A program made the translations under genes and the position numbers. Shown one piece after another: positions 43,101 through 55,726 of a stretch of DNA of 64,000 bases. This stretch comes from Smittia aterrima (lineage: Eukaryota; Arthropoda; Insecta; Diptera; Chironomidae), in the NCBI GenBank assembly GCA_033063855.1, contig CP093831.1:372001-436000 (forward strand), in the 5' to 3' direction. The stretch's first letter is position 1. Every line of letters begins with the position of its first letter. The notes beneath the pieces are model-generated. The model had not been told where the DNA came from, ran no database searches, and worked only from the letters and a program-made list of their open reading frames with translations.

Positions 43101-45869
43101 CCAATGAGAAAGTCGACTTCGTATTTTTCAAGAAAATGCGAAAAATTCTCGAGCATACAAACGTGCAAATCAACTACGAACATTTAGCTTGGCTTGACAA
43201 GAACAAGCTTTCAGAGGCTATTTCAACTATTTGCGTAACGCTTATTGATGAGCATCACTTCGAAGAAGCGATTGAGTTATCAAACCTACTGAACCTTCCA
43301 AAGGCAGATTTCGTTTACAAATGGTGGATTCATCTGTGGAATTGCGAAGACAAACGAAGCCCAACATTTGAGACAAAGAAATACTCAAAACTTATCAGCG
43401 AATACCATCTGAGCATCGACGTATTGATTAGATTCTTAAACACAGTCATCAAAGATCTCGAACCCTGTGTTAAGAAGCTGTTGATGATGAAGTTTGTTTT
43501 ACGCAATAATTGGATTGAAAATCCGATCGAGATGGACGCTCTCGAATACGATACCATATTACTGTATTTGAAATTGACGGTAGAGGGATCACATGATGAC
43601 AAGTTGAAGCCACTTATGTCAGAATACTTTGAATCAGTGATTTCTAAAGAGTCTCTAATCCACAACTCCCTTTTTGAGTTGAAGGCAATAGCAAAGATCG
43701 ATGAGCTTACAGTCAGTCAGAAATGTCTTACAGATGAAAGTTTGCTCAAGGCTCTCGACGAACTATTTGCTTATCTCCTTGATGCTGGCGATATTGTACA
43801 AGCAATGAGAATTCAAGAAATGTTTGGAACAGCTCCAGAAGATCTCAAGTTACTTGTTTATGTCATGTCGATAGCTGAAGGAATCAACTCGATCTATGAC
43901 ATCAGTAAAGAAGAAAGAAAAATGATTAGCAGCTTTGGACTTTTTTCGAATAAGTTTAATCGACTGACACTTCGTTCCATAAGAGCAAATTCAGAAAGTG
44001 AGTAAACTAAAGTTTATTTTTAAAAGTTATTTCAAAAATTATTATTTTTTAACAGCAGATTCAATATCGTCGTCACCATCAAGCGCTCCTTCAGAAAACC
44101 TCGAAGAATATAGTTCTCGTAATAACTACAAGGAAAACAAGGAAACATTCCAAGCTCTTCAAGGATTAGCATGCAAGATGAAAAACGGCGTGGTGCGTCA
44201 CTAAGAGAATTTTGTTTAGACTTCAATTTATTATTTTCAAATTTAATTTTAGAGAATCGCTCAACGGATCGCTCTTATCTACAGAGCGTCGCTCTTTCTA
44301 AATAGAAATTTTGTAGAACTCATGATGATTAAGAATTCATTTGAGTTACTAGAGCTGATTGCTTCCATCGACTGCGAAAACAAACTTATGATAATGAGTG
44401 ACATCATGGAGGCAAACCAAATGACTAATAGTGATATCGCTGACTTTATTGCTAAAGAGATTGCCGCTTGCATAATTCGAACGAGATACATTCAATTCAG
44501 CAAAGATACTTCTCAGGTAATGAATCAATCAACGTCGTCTTCTGCAAAATCAGGATATGACCAAATTGACGACATTTGGGGATTCAGTTTATCGAAGGAT
44601 CTACATTTGATTCTTGAACTTTGCACCAGTACTGCAACGCTAGGAAATCATCTACTCAAATATTACAAAATCTTATCTCAAACTGGGGTCGATATTCCAT
44701 TACATTCGGATAATGACGAGCTTGATCGAATCTGTCAACATCTCAACAGAGTGCTCTCTCCGCAAATGATGTCGCTTAAGAAAAAAAACATAATACGCGT
44801 AGAGTTGCTGATCATTGCTCATGAGTGCTACTGCAATGAATGTTCGACGGAAGGCATCGGAACGATTCTTCAAATTGCTAAAAGTCTCGTTACCGAACTG
44901 GCATCTAGGAAGAATTTCACACTGATTGTCAAATTGATGTGCGGCATTGGAAGATACCGAGAAATGTCGTATTGCTTCGAAATTTTAATTAAGAATGAAC
45001 AATTTGAAGCTCTTTTGGGACAATTCCCCGACAAACAGACAAGCAGTTTAAAAACTTCAATCCTCTCTTTTCTCAACGAATATCATCCGAACAATCAAGA
45101 ATACTATAAGATGGCTGCAAGTCATTTCCTAATGTACACTGAACTTGCCAACATTTGGAGGAGAGAGTCTTTTGATAAAATCAATGTCTTACTCAATGCA
45201 TCTCAGGTAAAACTTTCAAAAACTGGAAAAATGGTTTCGAATCACCAAATCGAAGTTCCATATCTCAAATGCAGCAAACTTTCAATCGATGCTTTACATG
45301 AAATTTTGAACGGAATGATTCACGCAACTGAGATGGTAGTAATGGATAACAAAATTGATATGTCAATTAAATTCTCTTCATTTTGCGAGCTAATTGCTAT
45401 GCAAATTCATTTAATGAAAGTTGGATTGGAGCGCGAAGCGAAATTGTGTCCCTGCGTCATCAATCAAGAACAATTTTTGGAAAAGTTTCAATATTTCGCA
45501 AATTACGAATTGCTGGTGCCTCAGACAATAATTCTTATGAAGAACACAGAAGTGAAAGTTGATTTTGCTAAAGCAATCTTCGTTCATATTCTGTCGGAAG
45601 ACGAAAGTTACCTGACTGATTACATTGGACATCTTGAGCTAACAGATGAAATTATTGAGAATGTCGTAAAGATTTCTCAATTCGACAAAATAAGCGTCAA
45701 ACAAGAAAAGATTCTCAACGATCTAGTAAAGATGACCAGCGATAAAGGTTTAATGTATCGCCTCGCTTCGGTCCTCGGCCTGAAAGGTCTTTTACAGCAA
45801 ATGCTAAATGATCAAGGCACTTATTATTATCTACTCGACTCAAAGTATGGAACTGTTGATATTTTTTAA
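40197..45869 (+). CDS. SPG11: Spatacsin (SPG11) homologue
   Basis: Exons 40197-40490, 40544-40795, 40856-42400, 42464-43997, 44056-44192, 44253-45869; 5379 nt, 1792 aa. Spatacsin works with spastizin and AP-5 in lysosome reformation and endosomal sorting. The C-terminal region matches spatacsin_C: VELLIIAHECYCNECSTEGI, LIVKLMCGIGRYREMSYCFE, LKTSILSFLNEYHPNNQEYY and FLMYTELANIWRR. The middle is long alpha-solenoid-like sequence (CFREWPIEQKMM and onward). It is shorter than the human 2443 aa, as in flies, apparently lacking much of the N-terminal part. Exon 5 has a tandem AACAGCAG acceptor (44051-44058) that could add or drop one codon. Two AGGTAA stretches in the last exon (near 44517 and 45207) are read through in frame. 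Confidence 0.85.
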
Positions 45870-47009
45870 CCTCGTGAATAAAAAATCATTTAAATTGTAA
45901 CAACAGAAACGTTTTCATTTCATTTATTTTTTCATCAAATGTACATTTTTCTAATAGGAAAGTTGTCACAGGATGATATTTGAGATGTTTATTAAGATTA
46001 AATGGTGCAATAAATAACAAACTGTCGAACAATTCACAGAATAAAATTAAGGCGCCGCTGAACTAAACTTTGAAATGGCACAAAACCAATTTCAGAAAAT
46101 CAACTAATACTCGAAAAGAGAAGCGAAGCAAAGAAGGGTGGGTCTGAGACTTTTCAATCACATTCGAGATGAAGTATGTAAATCGAAAGCAGGTTTTAGG
46201 AGTCATTTGAAAAGTAAACCAAATACCACAGAGAAACATTCTTGAAGGATGATTAAGGCAACAACATGAAGATTTCATTCTAAGAAACTTGCAAGAGGAG
46301 TCAGTAAAAGGGTTCACACAAACATAAGCAATAAGTTAGAATCAAATGAGACAAGTAAAACAAAAGTAATTCAGTGATTTCATGTCTACAGCTTCGCCAA
46401 TCGTCCCACAGTTATTGATCTCATATACCGGCATGCAATTACCACAACATAATTAAGGCAACAAGAGATTTTCCAACTTAATCATCAATAATTGCTGTCA
46501 CGTCAACTTCAAGGACATCTGAAAATATTTTCGAGAGAAGTTTAATTTTTTGGACTAATCAAGAATTCTTTGGTGTTTTGATGGTAAATCTTGGCAAGCC
46601 TTGATGAAATTTATTTGCTTAATATTCGTTATGCGGAAAATTTAGCTAAACTCAGTTAGTTTCTTTCATCGGAAAATCAAAACTGTGAATGTTCTCGAGC
46701 AGCAAAATAAAATATTTCCTAAGGGAACATCGACGTTAAATCTAAGGATTAGACTATAAAATAAATTATTTTTTTCATTCGCCATGCAAAATCAAACTAT
46801 CATGCGTTAAAAATATTTCTTTTTCTCTTTCAATGTTAATAGCTTCTGATCTATTTGCTTAAATTTACTTTAGTTTTTCTATTCTCGAATAGTTTGTAGA
46901 CGCGATACAGCGCAAAAGTTTCATGAATCTTGTTTGCTTCGCTGAGTTTAAACTTAAAGTTATTTGATGAAAAAATAGTGCGTGACAAGTTTGAGGGTTG
47001 GTAAAGAGC
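45870..47009. other. Intergenic region, mainly Pfk 3' UTR candidate
   Basis: Convergent ends: the spatacsin poly(A) signal (GAATAAAA) is within 10 bp of its stop. A minus-strand AATAAA (TTTATT near 45925) would give Pfk a 3' UTR of about 1.1 kb. The small open frame at 46063-46317 has no recognisable domain. Confidence 0.45.
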
Positions 47010-50000
47010 TTAAACAACAGCGGCATCGTTCGCGCATTCCTCCTCTACTGTTATGTACATACCTTCTTCCTCCTATTAAGGTAATAAAAAATATTTTAGA
47101 TTAAAAAATTAATTGTCATCTTAGTTTTTTAAACGTACATAAGTCGAGTCGTGTTTAGCGAGAATGCGCAACAAGGGTCGCAATTTCAACCACCATTGGG
47201 TCTTTGGGATGCGCTGTCTGTAAGAAATGTTTTAATTAAAATTTAAGATTTGAAAAATTTGCAAAGTTAACTCACTCAAAGTTAGTGTCGCTAATGAGTT
47301 CCTTCAAAGGTGTAAACTTGTATTGACGTCTCACCAAGCCCAACAAGCAGGCAGAGTCGGCAGATTTCAGGTTAACAATTCCATCTGGCTTTGCATTAGT
47401 TTTGAGTTGATCAACAAGCCAATCGACAGCCTTAGCAGCCATTTTTGTGCCCATGTTACGATCGAAGGGAGAGGGAGATCCACCTTGCTGCATATGTCCA
47501 AGAATGTTTGAACGGCATGAGAACAAACCTTTACCCTCTTCAGAGTACAAACGATGAATGAAATCTGTGTTGTAATTCTCATTTGCCTTCTCGTTTCTCA
47601 AGATCAAACCACGTTGAACTCCATCAGCCATCTTCGAAGCCATATGATAAACATCTTCTTGAAGATCTTTGATCGAGAACTTTTCTTCAAAGATGTAGGC
47701 AGCATCAGCTCCACCAGCAAGACCAGCAACGGTTGCTAAGTAACCGCAATATCCTCCCATAGTTTCAATCACAAACACACGACGTTTTGTGCCTTGGGCT
47801 GATTGACGGATGCGATCGCAAATCTCGGTGATTTCATTTAACCCAGTATCGCAGCCAAGTGAAAATTCAGTTCCGGGAACGTTATTTGAAATCGTCGAAG
47901 GGATGATGCACATTGGGATGCAGAATTCTGGGAAGTTATCGCGTTGATCGACGAGCTGTCCTAGAGAGTGATATGCTTCGAAGCCACCAACAACGAGTAA
48001 TCCTTGAATTTTAAATTCACGCAAGCGAGCTGCGATTTCCTTGAATTTCCCTTCTGGCAAAGTTCTCTTTGTGCCGAGGAAGGCTCCACCTTGTCCGACC
48101 CATCCAGTTACATCTCCCCATTCCATTTTCTGAACGTGTCCCGTTAACAAACCTTCGATACCGTCGTGGATACCCAGAACTGTGTCACCTCTGTAGATCG
48201 AATTTCTGACGAACGAGCGAACAGCGGCATTCATTCCACAAGCTGGAGCTCCAATGTGCATAACAGCGAGTGTATATCCCTCTTTGCCTTTGCCTTGAGC
48301 ATCAAAAGCATCTTTTGGTGGCTTCAAGCGAGTCAACATCTTATAAGTTTCCAAATTTCTAACAAACGAGCGACCTCTCAACTCAACAGCCAAATCGAAC
48401 TTTCCTTCAGCCATTGCTTTAGCGACAGCTTGAGTTCTTTGCACACATTCCATCAAAGGAACGCGCACTGCTTGATTTCCATCCAAAGAGACAACACATG
48501 GTTCGGTGTCATCTGTAGCTTCCATCAAAGCCATAACAGCTTCAGCTCCCATACGACAACCCTATAAAAATAACTCATCAATCCGTCAAATAGAACCATC
48601 CGTTTGAGGAAAACTAACCAGAACACGATCGAATGCGGAAGGATTTCCTCCACGTTGGACGTGACCCAAAACAGTGATTCTTGTATCTTGATTCAATTCA
48701 TCGACGACAACCTTCTTGATCATCTCAGCTGTGATTGGATTTCCTTCACGATCTGTTGCGCCTTCAGCGACAATGATGATGTTCAAGCGTTGACCCGACG
48801 AACGTTCCTAAATTGGTAAAGAAAACGTTAAGCTTACGAAATGATAATGTGATTCGTAAATGAAAATTCGAAAAATGTGATTTGATGAGAACACTTGATG
48901 ATTATTAAACCAATGATCGTTAATAGAATATAAGGATGAATTTACTTAAAGGAAGTTAGTTGAAAAGTCCACTACATCAAACATTTTGTAAAGGAAGAAA
49001 CATTAAGCGAATAGTAAGTACACTTCGCGGATATCTTTAAAATCGTTGATGAACTGTGAATTTTAATTTTAATTCCAATAATAGAAGTGCATTAAAGAAT
49101 AAAATGAATCGGCGTTTCAAGCAGCGAAGCTGTTAATCAGTCAGTGCTCAATCTTCTCCTGTGTCTTATTTGAAGATTAGTTAATCACATTTTTTTTTTA
49201 ATTTCTTCCTAATTCTTCGACTCTTTACCTGTAAAAGCTTAGAACAAAGGGCGGTTTTCCAATCGCTAGGAGCAGGATCTTCTGGTAGGAATATGTAATC
49301 AGCTTCACTAACTAAACCAGTCACAAGAGCTAAATAACTGGAACATGAATCGTGGTGTGTTAATCATTTACAATTCTAATTATTGACATTTATACGTTTG
49401 AGGAAGTACGAGCAAGAGAGTTTGCATTCACATGCGCTTAATCTTAAAGGAGTGTCTTGGAGAAGAACTAATATACCTCACCATTAGCAAATCATAAAGA
49501 AAGATTGCCAAAACCATAAGACACGTGAGGGATAATCATAAGATGAGTGCTTTGAATGAAAAAGTTTCTACAAACTGAGAAATTTTACTTTGTAGAAATT
49601 TTTTCTAAATCTTTGATCAAGTTGAAACCAAGAAATTTTCATCGTCTTGCCTGCTTTAACTGGGCACAGAGGCGACTTTGCCAATTTTTCTTAACTGGGT
49701 CCTCTGGAATGAATATGTAATCAGCCTCGGAGCAGAGCCCAGCGACAACAGCTAAATAACTGTGCAAATGGATTTATGGAAGAATTTTGTTTTCAGAATT
49801 TTCATCGCCGATTGTAAATCGTTTTTATAGGTTCAAGAGAAAGGGGAAGAGAGAGACAAAATAAATATTAGATTACAATGAGTTTTTTTGGGATATTTTA
49901 GGAAATCAACACAATCGTGTAAAGTAAAAAAATCAACTTTACAAATCAATAGTTGGTCGAGCAGTCGACGTTAAACAACAACATGAGTTTAAGACGCGAA

Positions 50001-51721
50001 GCAATTTTCAACGATAAAATGAAATAAGGAAGAGGAACAGTCAACAAACTTCTCATGAAGCTTTCAAAATAAGAGTGAGATTGTGTGATCAATGCAGCCA
50101 AATTTTTAAGACGATTCTCGGGAATTTCGTTATAAATGAAAAAGTTTCATTGGCGAGTGAGAATGGGAGGTCTTGCCTGCATCAACTTATCGCACAATTT
50201 TCTCGCCCAGTCATTGGGTGGCGGCGATTCTGGAATGAAAACATAATCGGCCTCGGATACGATTCCGGAGATGAGGGCCAAATAACTGAGCGCAGGGGCA
50301 TTTAGTTAATTTTTAAAGAAAAAAAAGTAAAAGAAAAATTATTTTTGGACGATGTTAAAGGAAAGGTTTGGAGTAACTTTTTAACAGTTTACTTCAGAGA
50401 AGAAGCGTTTGAAACTCACCCACAGTGTCTGCCCATGACTTCCATGATGAAAGTTCGTTGATGAGAGTAAGCTGTGCTGACGATAGCATCGATGGCTTCA
50501 ATGATACGGTGAAGAGCTGAATCGGTTCCGATAGTCATGTCTGTTCCACAGAAATCATTGTCAATGGATCCAACCATGCCGGCAATGTGCAGACTCTTGT
50601 TCTTCTGTCGTTCTTCGTTTGTGATTCTTCCTGTTTTCAACAATTCGTCTAACAAACTCGACCATTCAACGCGGAAGAGATTCGCTCCGGTCAATGAACC
50701 ATCGCCTCCAATTACGACCAAGTTAGTAATTCCTTTCTTAACGAGATTCTGTGCTGCCTTCAATCGTCCCTCTCTCTCTTTGAAATCCATGCAACGAGCG
50801 GAACCAATAACTGTTCCTCCACGATGGATAATGCTGGACACTGAAGCCCAGTTTGCTTCTTGAATATTTTCACCACCATCGACCATTCCCTGGTAACCTT
50901 CTTTGATGAAGTAAACCTAAAACCAAAGTTCATTAAGTTCATTGATCGACAACTGTTGATTAATAATTTTATGTTGAGACAGATATTTATGAGGAATAAA
51001 AATCTTTTCTCGAAGTCGAATTTATTTGACCTTCAGGACAACATTGAATCGAATTTTGTAACGCAAAAAGAATTTTTCACGAATAAAACAAATTTGCTTT
51101 CACGCGTAATTCGAATTGAGTGTTTGCCACTCTATAAATATTCTCTTGCAGGGTTTGTCGTGATGATTGCGATATCGAACATGCAAAGGAGGAGAAAAAG
51201 GTCAATTGCGCGGAATTCGAGGAATCTTAAACAATTGAGGCGCCGGTGGCTTCATTCGATTAGCGAATCACGAACTTGAAACCCAAATTAACTTTTAAAT
51301 TAGAATGAATTAGAAAGAAATCGAGTTCAAGTGTAGCTCGTCTGAAAAACAAAACAAACTATTTCATCGATTCACTCGCGGATCGATAAATTTTCATCAC
51401 CTCAAGCTTTTAAATCCCCAACGTGATAACAAAACTGATAGCTCGTCACTTCCCACATTTTAATTTTACCGGCTCCGAACGCTTGTCGTATTTCTCTTCT
51501 CTCATCTCGTGCATGACGAACGAGATCTCACAAATGCAAAAATATTTTTCACTGCAGTTACATCATAGGATTCTCACCTTGCATCCTAAATAAATTCCCA
51601 TTCGAACAACAGCACGAACTGCTGCGTTCATTCCTTGGGAGTCTCCTCCGCTTGTAAAGACTGCGATTCCATGTCCTTTACGACTGCCTCGCGTAATAAA
51701 CTTCTGAACTTCGTCGGTCAT
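47010..51721 (-). CDS. Pfk: ATP-dependent 6-phosphofructokinase
   Basis: Constitutive exons 51721-51578, 50916-50420, 48807-48619, 48561-47276, 47217-47139, 47072-47010 plus one of three alternative 109-nt exons; 2367 nt, 788 aa, the length of the fly enzyme. Phosphorylates fructose 6-phosphate, the committed glycolytic step. N-terminal catalytic half: FTSGGDSQGMNAAVR, VIGGDGSLTGA, GSIDNDFCGTDMTIGTDSA, MEVMGRHCGYLA; C-terminal regulatory half: MHIGAPACGMNAAVR, IIPSTISNNVPGTE, IETMGGYCGYLA. The large exon reads on to a TGA at 47272, but GA|GTGAGT is a good donor and the next exons restore the conserved tail EQRIPKTQWWLKLRPLLRIL and GMYITVEEEC. An acceptor (CATTAG) immediately precedes the ATG, so a 5' UTR exon lies upstream. 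Confidence 0.96.
48808..49228 (-). other. Pfk intron after the alternative exon cluster
   Basis: 421 bp between alternative exon A and the next constitutive exon. AT-rich; no further exon-like block that would encode the Y-L-A…SEADY pattern was seen. Confidence 0.6.
49229..49337 (-). other. Pfk: Pfk alternative exon A (mutually exclusive)
   Basis: 109 nt encoding YLALVTGLVSEADYIFLPE through ALCSKLLQ. Acceptor TTCCAG, donor CAG|GTAAAG. Same length, phase and pattern as exons B and C, so only one can be used per mRNA. Confidence 0.92.
49651..49759 (-). other. Pfk: Pfk alternative exon B, GC donor
   Basis: 109 nt encoding YLAVVAGLCSEADYIFIPE through RLCAQLKQ. The acceptor is GCACAG. The donor is AAGCAG|GCAAGA, a GC-AG type site. 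Confidence 0.9.
50177..50285 (-). other. Pfk: Pfk alternative exon C, GC donor
   Basis: 109 nt encoding YLALISGIVSEADYVFIPE through KLCDKLMQ. The acceptor is CGCTCAG. The donor is ATGCAG|GCAAGA, again GC-AG. It is the first of the three in transcription order. Confidence 0.9.
50917..51577 (-). other. Pfk intron 1 (coding)
   Basis: 661 bp between the first and second coding exons. A plus-strand open frame crosses it but has no domain and no splice context. Nothing else supported. Confidence 0.6.
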
Positions 51722-54700
51722 TCTAATGCTTTAAAATCACGTAGAATGAAGAAAGAAAATAATATTTCAGTTGCTGTTTATGTTGTCGAAAATATTTATT
51801 TGTGGAGATTAATAGCACCGGCCTTGTCACTGATAAGATTCACTGAGAATTAACTCACTTCCAAAAGGAATTTTCTTATCAAAAACTTTTCTCCTTCACT
51901 CGAAATTGCTCAATCAAAATTTTGTTGATGCAAATTTTCTCTTCTCCTTTTGGCCGGACTTTAGAAGTGGTTTTCTTGGAGAATTCTAAATTAAATTTTG
52001 CTCAATATGCTCACTTCTTTTAACTTCGCACTTTCTAAATGAATGATCCTCCAGACTTTTCCCGATGGATCTTTCTTGTTCAACAGAAAAAAGCTTTTTG
52101 AGTGAAAAAGCTGAAGATTCTTTGAATTTCTGTGTCTTTCAGCTGACCTTCCCGAGTTACTTGTATTTGTGAATTGATCATGAGACAAACTCATTATAAA
52201 ATGTTGTTTAGGTAATAAATTACTAAGAAGACGGAGATGGCTTCGATTTCTCTTTGTACTTTTTGAATAAACTCTTTAGGAATCTTTTGTTATGATGTTT
52301 AAACAGAATTAAAGAAATATTTTAAAATATAAAATTTCGCATTCTTAATTTGAGTTTGTCTCAATTTTGCCGCCACCCGAGCAGCGCATGTGGGAACAAA
52401 TTTTATTTTTTGTGAAAACAAATAAATATTATGAAAATATCTTAGCCGTTGAGAATCAAACAATAAGTTAACTGATAAGAATATTTTCATGCTCCATTGA
52501 AAGTTTATTGGCATCAGAGCAATCGAAGTCAATTACACTGAAAATCAAAAGCTTTTGAAATCTTTCGTCATCATTGCATTAATATCAACAACGTGATTCA
52601 CGTCGTTTCTTTTTCTACTTCAACTGAATGTTGAAACGTGATTCATTGAATATAAATTTCCAAGTTTTATTTCGGATGAAGTGAAATTACGTTTCATTGA
52701 GAAAATTTACTTCATTTTTTGCTAAGAATAAAACGAAAATCGAGGAGAGACTTTTAAATTATTTATGATTGAGTCACTGAACTCTTGAGATCTTTCAAAT
52801 CTTTCTTCGAAACTTTTATGGAAGTTTAATCGAACCCTCTAATCTCTAATCTTTCCTTTCATAAATTGCGTAAAGAAGAATTTTCTATAACACCCGTAAC
52901 TTTGTAGCCGAAAAGAATTTGGAGAAAAATCAATCGAGGAAGTAAACTAATTACTGTAAGCGAATGAAGCGTGAATGGTGAGTATGCAACATTATTCACA
53001 CCAACATCAATCACGTTGCTAACTTTTCCTTGTTCTCGAAAGCTTCACGAGTGATGACATATATTGTGGAACCTCACGCCGTAAATAAAATATTCTGTGG
53101 GAAAGCCTCTTGGGATACGAAAATTTTCAACAGTATATGAAGCTTTAGAATTCCAATCCATGCACGTGTCGTCAACATATTAAAAAACTTTTATACCATG
53201 AGACCTGAAAAATTTTAAAGATTCAAATTGATTTCTTAGAAGAGTTGCGATGAAAATTTTCCAATAGCAAGAAGAAATAATATTTCTGAAATATTCAACA
53301 AGTCGTCGCATGAACTAAAATTCACGGTATTAAGTTCGCTAAGCCCATTCATCATTCGACAGAGAGACCCAGCTCTCGGAAAAACGAAAATATTTTCCAT
53401 CCGATGGCAAATCATACACAGCAAGGGAGGAAGCAAAACAACGGTTGACTGGAAAAGGTTAGCGGATAATCAAATTTCATGGAGAACGAGTGTATGTGGG
53501 CGATAAAATGAGTTTTGATGAGAATTTGTGACGGTTCGAGTTCTTCTTCCTGCAAAAAAGTTTTTCAGGGAATTGGGGCACAAGTTAGAAAGTTGACGTT
53601 ATTGACGCTTTAAAAAATTTCAACAATCCTGTCTTTCAATGAAAATTTGTTGAATAAAGATTAAGTTCTGCAAATATCTCGCAGAGTTTGATTTGGAAAG
53701 AACTTTTCAAATATGATTTTTGAAATTCATCTAAAGTTCCCACAAATAAATTTCAATAAAAAAAACTTTTGCGGTTTTCCTTTTTAATGGCTCTTCTTTC
53801 TTTTTCTGAAAGAACTTCACTTTTCGTCCAAAATACACAAAATATCTTAATACCGTCCAAAAAACCAAATAATGTGAGAGTTGCTGTGTTAAGCTATTTG
53901 TTTTTTTCTTCTTAACTTCTCAATTTTTTTATTGAAGTTGCTGGTTTCTTAGCTATTTTTGCTGTTTGTATTTATTTCTTTCGATTCTCTCAACGGTTGT
54001 CGAACGCGACACTTCGACAGCTTAAAATTTCATCTTCAGGAGCTTTCATTCTTTTATCGGGGAGACGAAACATTTGCGAATGAGATAAAGGAACACATAC
54101 ACTCCAATTCCGAATGCCAATAAAATTTTCTCGTAGCCGCTGCGAATGGCGACATCGAAACAAAAGGATTTTTACTCATCATCGGAATAATAAACAACAA
54201 CATATTTCACGATGGCATGTTTAAACACATTTAATTGGTTCATCACATCCATTATTACAAGTTTTCAAATGTTGAGACGAAGGAAGACTCTCTCGTCTTC
54301 CCTCAAGCGCTGCTGATTAGAAAAGTTTTCATTTATCTTGCATGATAAGAAGTTTTCCATTTCTGAGAAAAAGGAAGGAGACGTTTGCTTTCTGTGTGAA
54401 TTGCGCAAAAATTTTACATGCAAATAACTTCTTTTACAATCTGTGTTCCGATTGGGGTTGACGACGTCTTTATGATTAATAAGTTCTCTATTAATGTTGT
54501 GAAAAAGGGAAGAAGAAAGATGTGAGGGATTTAAAGAAGAAGGAGAACTTGCGTCGGCTTCGCTTAAATCTTTTTTTAAAATTCACACTAAAGCGGAGCA
54601 CAGCGAAACAGTTTTTTTATTTCCATTATTTCCCGAGACAAAAAAACGACAACTTAAAGACTTTTTCTTCACGTCTTCTGTGAACAGCGAGCCAATAACA

Positions 54701-55726
54701 CGAGAGAGCTTCTTATAAGAAAATAAGAAATCCAATTCTTCACATTTTTTTTTGCGTCAATAGCAAAATTAGATTTTTCGCCATTGTTTAATTTAAGTTT
54801 ATGCGATTTTCCTTGATGAAAAAGAGTAATAATTTTTCCATATGATGTCCGGACTTTTCATTAAATATTTGAAGCAAATATTTTTTCTTAAAGTTCTTTT
54901 TTTGGTTTAATTCCTGTGCGAGAATTCTATTTTCGAGATACGATTTTCATCGATGTTAAGAAGACACAAAAATTAATTTTGGCAGAGACGATGTAGCTTT
55001 GTCGCAGGACGAAATAGGAATAAGCGAAGGGGTGAACGAAAGAAAAATGCAAAAAGCTTAATTAAAATGTGTTCGTGTTGTTCCTTCTAGATTCTAAGTT
55101 TTCAGAATATTTGGAAATACCTAATCATCTAGAAAACATAATAAAGGAGCAAGTTTCATCCCTTAGTTAAGTCCCAGAAAAGCGGTCCATCGATTTGGTT
55201 TGTTTGTGTAATGTGTGTAATTTTATTTTCAAAATGACAAAGAATTCCAAAAGCAAAAAAATTGTTCAACAGAAAATATAAATGACTATCAGTTGGATGT
55301 TAAAAAATATCGAATTTAAATTTGCGGTATTTTCTCATTTTGAAACAGGTCCTTTCTTTAAATTAAAGGTAGAGAACGCGCTTGAATAAAGGAGGACCGA
55401 GAAGTTAGCGGAAGTCGATTCATGAAAGTATGAAACAAAATCTTATTATTCCGCGATTTCGAGGGAGATGTGACCTGACACGAAAATAATAAATTAACTC
55501 ATTATATGCAAAATAAACATAAAACAGGAGGCGAGATGTACAAGAGTCGTTGCAGTGATGAAAGAAGCGCGCGCACTGCACGACAAAAAAATTGTTATCC
55601 AATATTTTTTTCTCTCTGCGAATTAGTTTTAGTTTTTGTTTCATTTCTCTGCGCAAATTTTAATTTTTTTTGTGTTTAGTTGATAGTTGGTTGTTTTATC
55701 ATCTCGAATTTTGAAATTTAGTTTGG
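51722..55726. other. 4 kb non-coding region between Pfk and 14-3-3 zeta
   Basis: Holds the Pfk 5' UTR exon(s) and promoter and the 14-3-3 zeta 3' UTR. A minus-strand AATAAA near 54617 would end a 14-3-3 3' UTR of about 1.1 kb. No coding region, tRNA or transposon signature supported. Confidence 0.5.

Noticed and set aside
46063..46317. 84-aa minus-strand open frame
   Set aside because: Lies in the probable Pfk 3' UTR; no homology recognised and no splice or promoter context.
47272..47276. TGA after …SDTNFE as the Pfk C-terminus
   Set aside because: GA|GTGAGT is a strong donor, and two downstream exons (47217-47139, 47072-47010) restore the conserved Pfk tail and give exactly 788 aa.
50860..51279. 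139-aa plus-strand open frame antisense to Pfk
   Set aside because: It covers part of a Pfk exon antisense and then an intron, with low-complexity basic composition and no domain.
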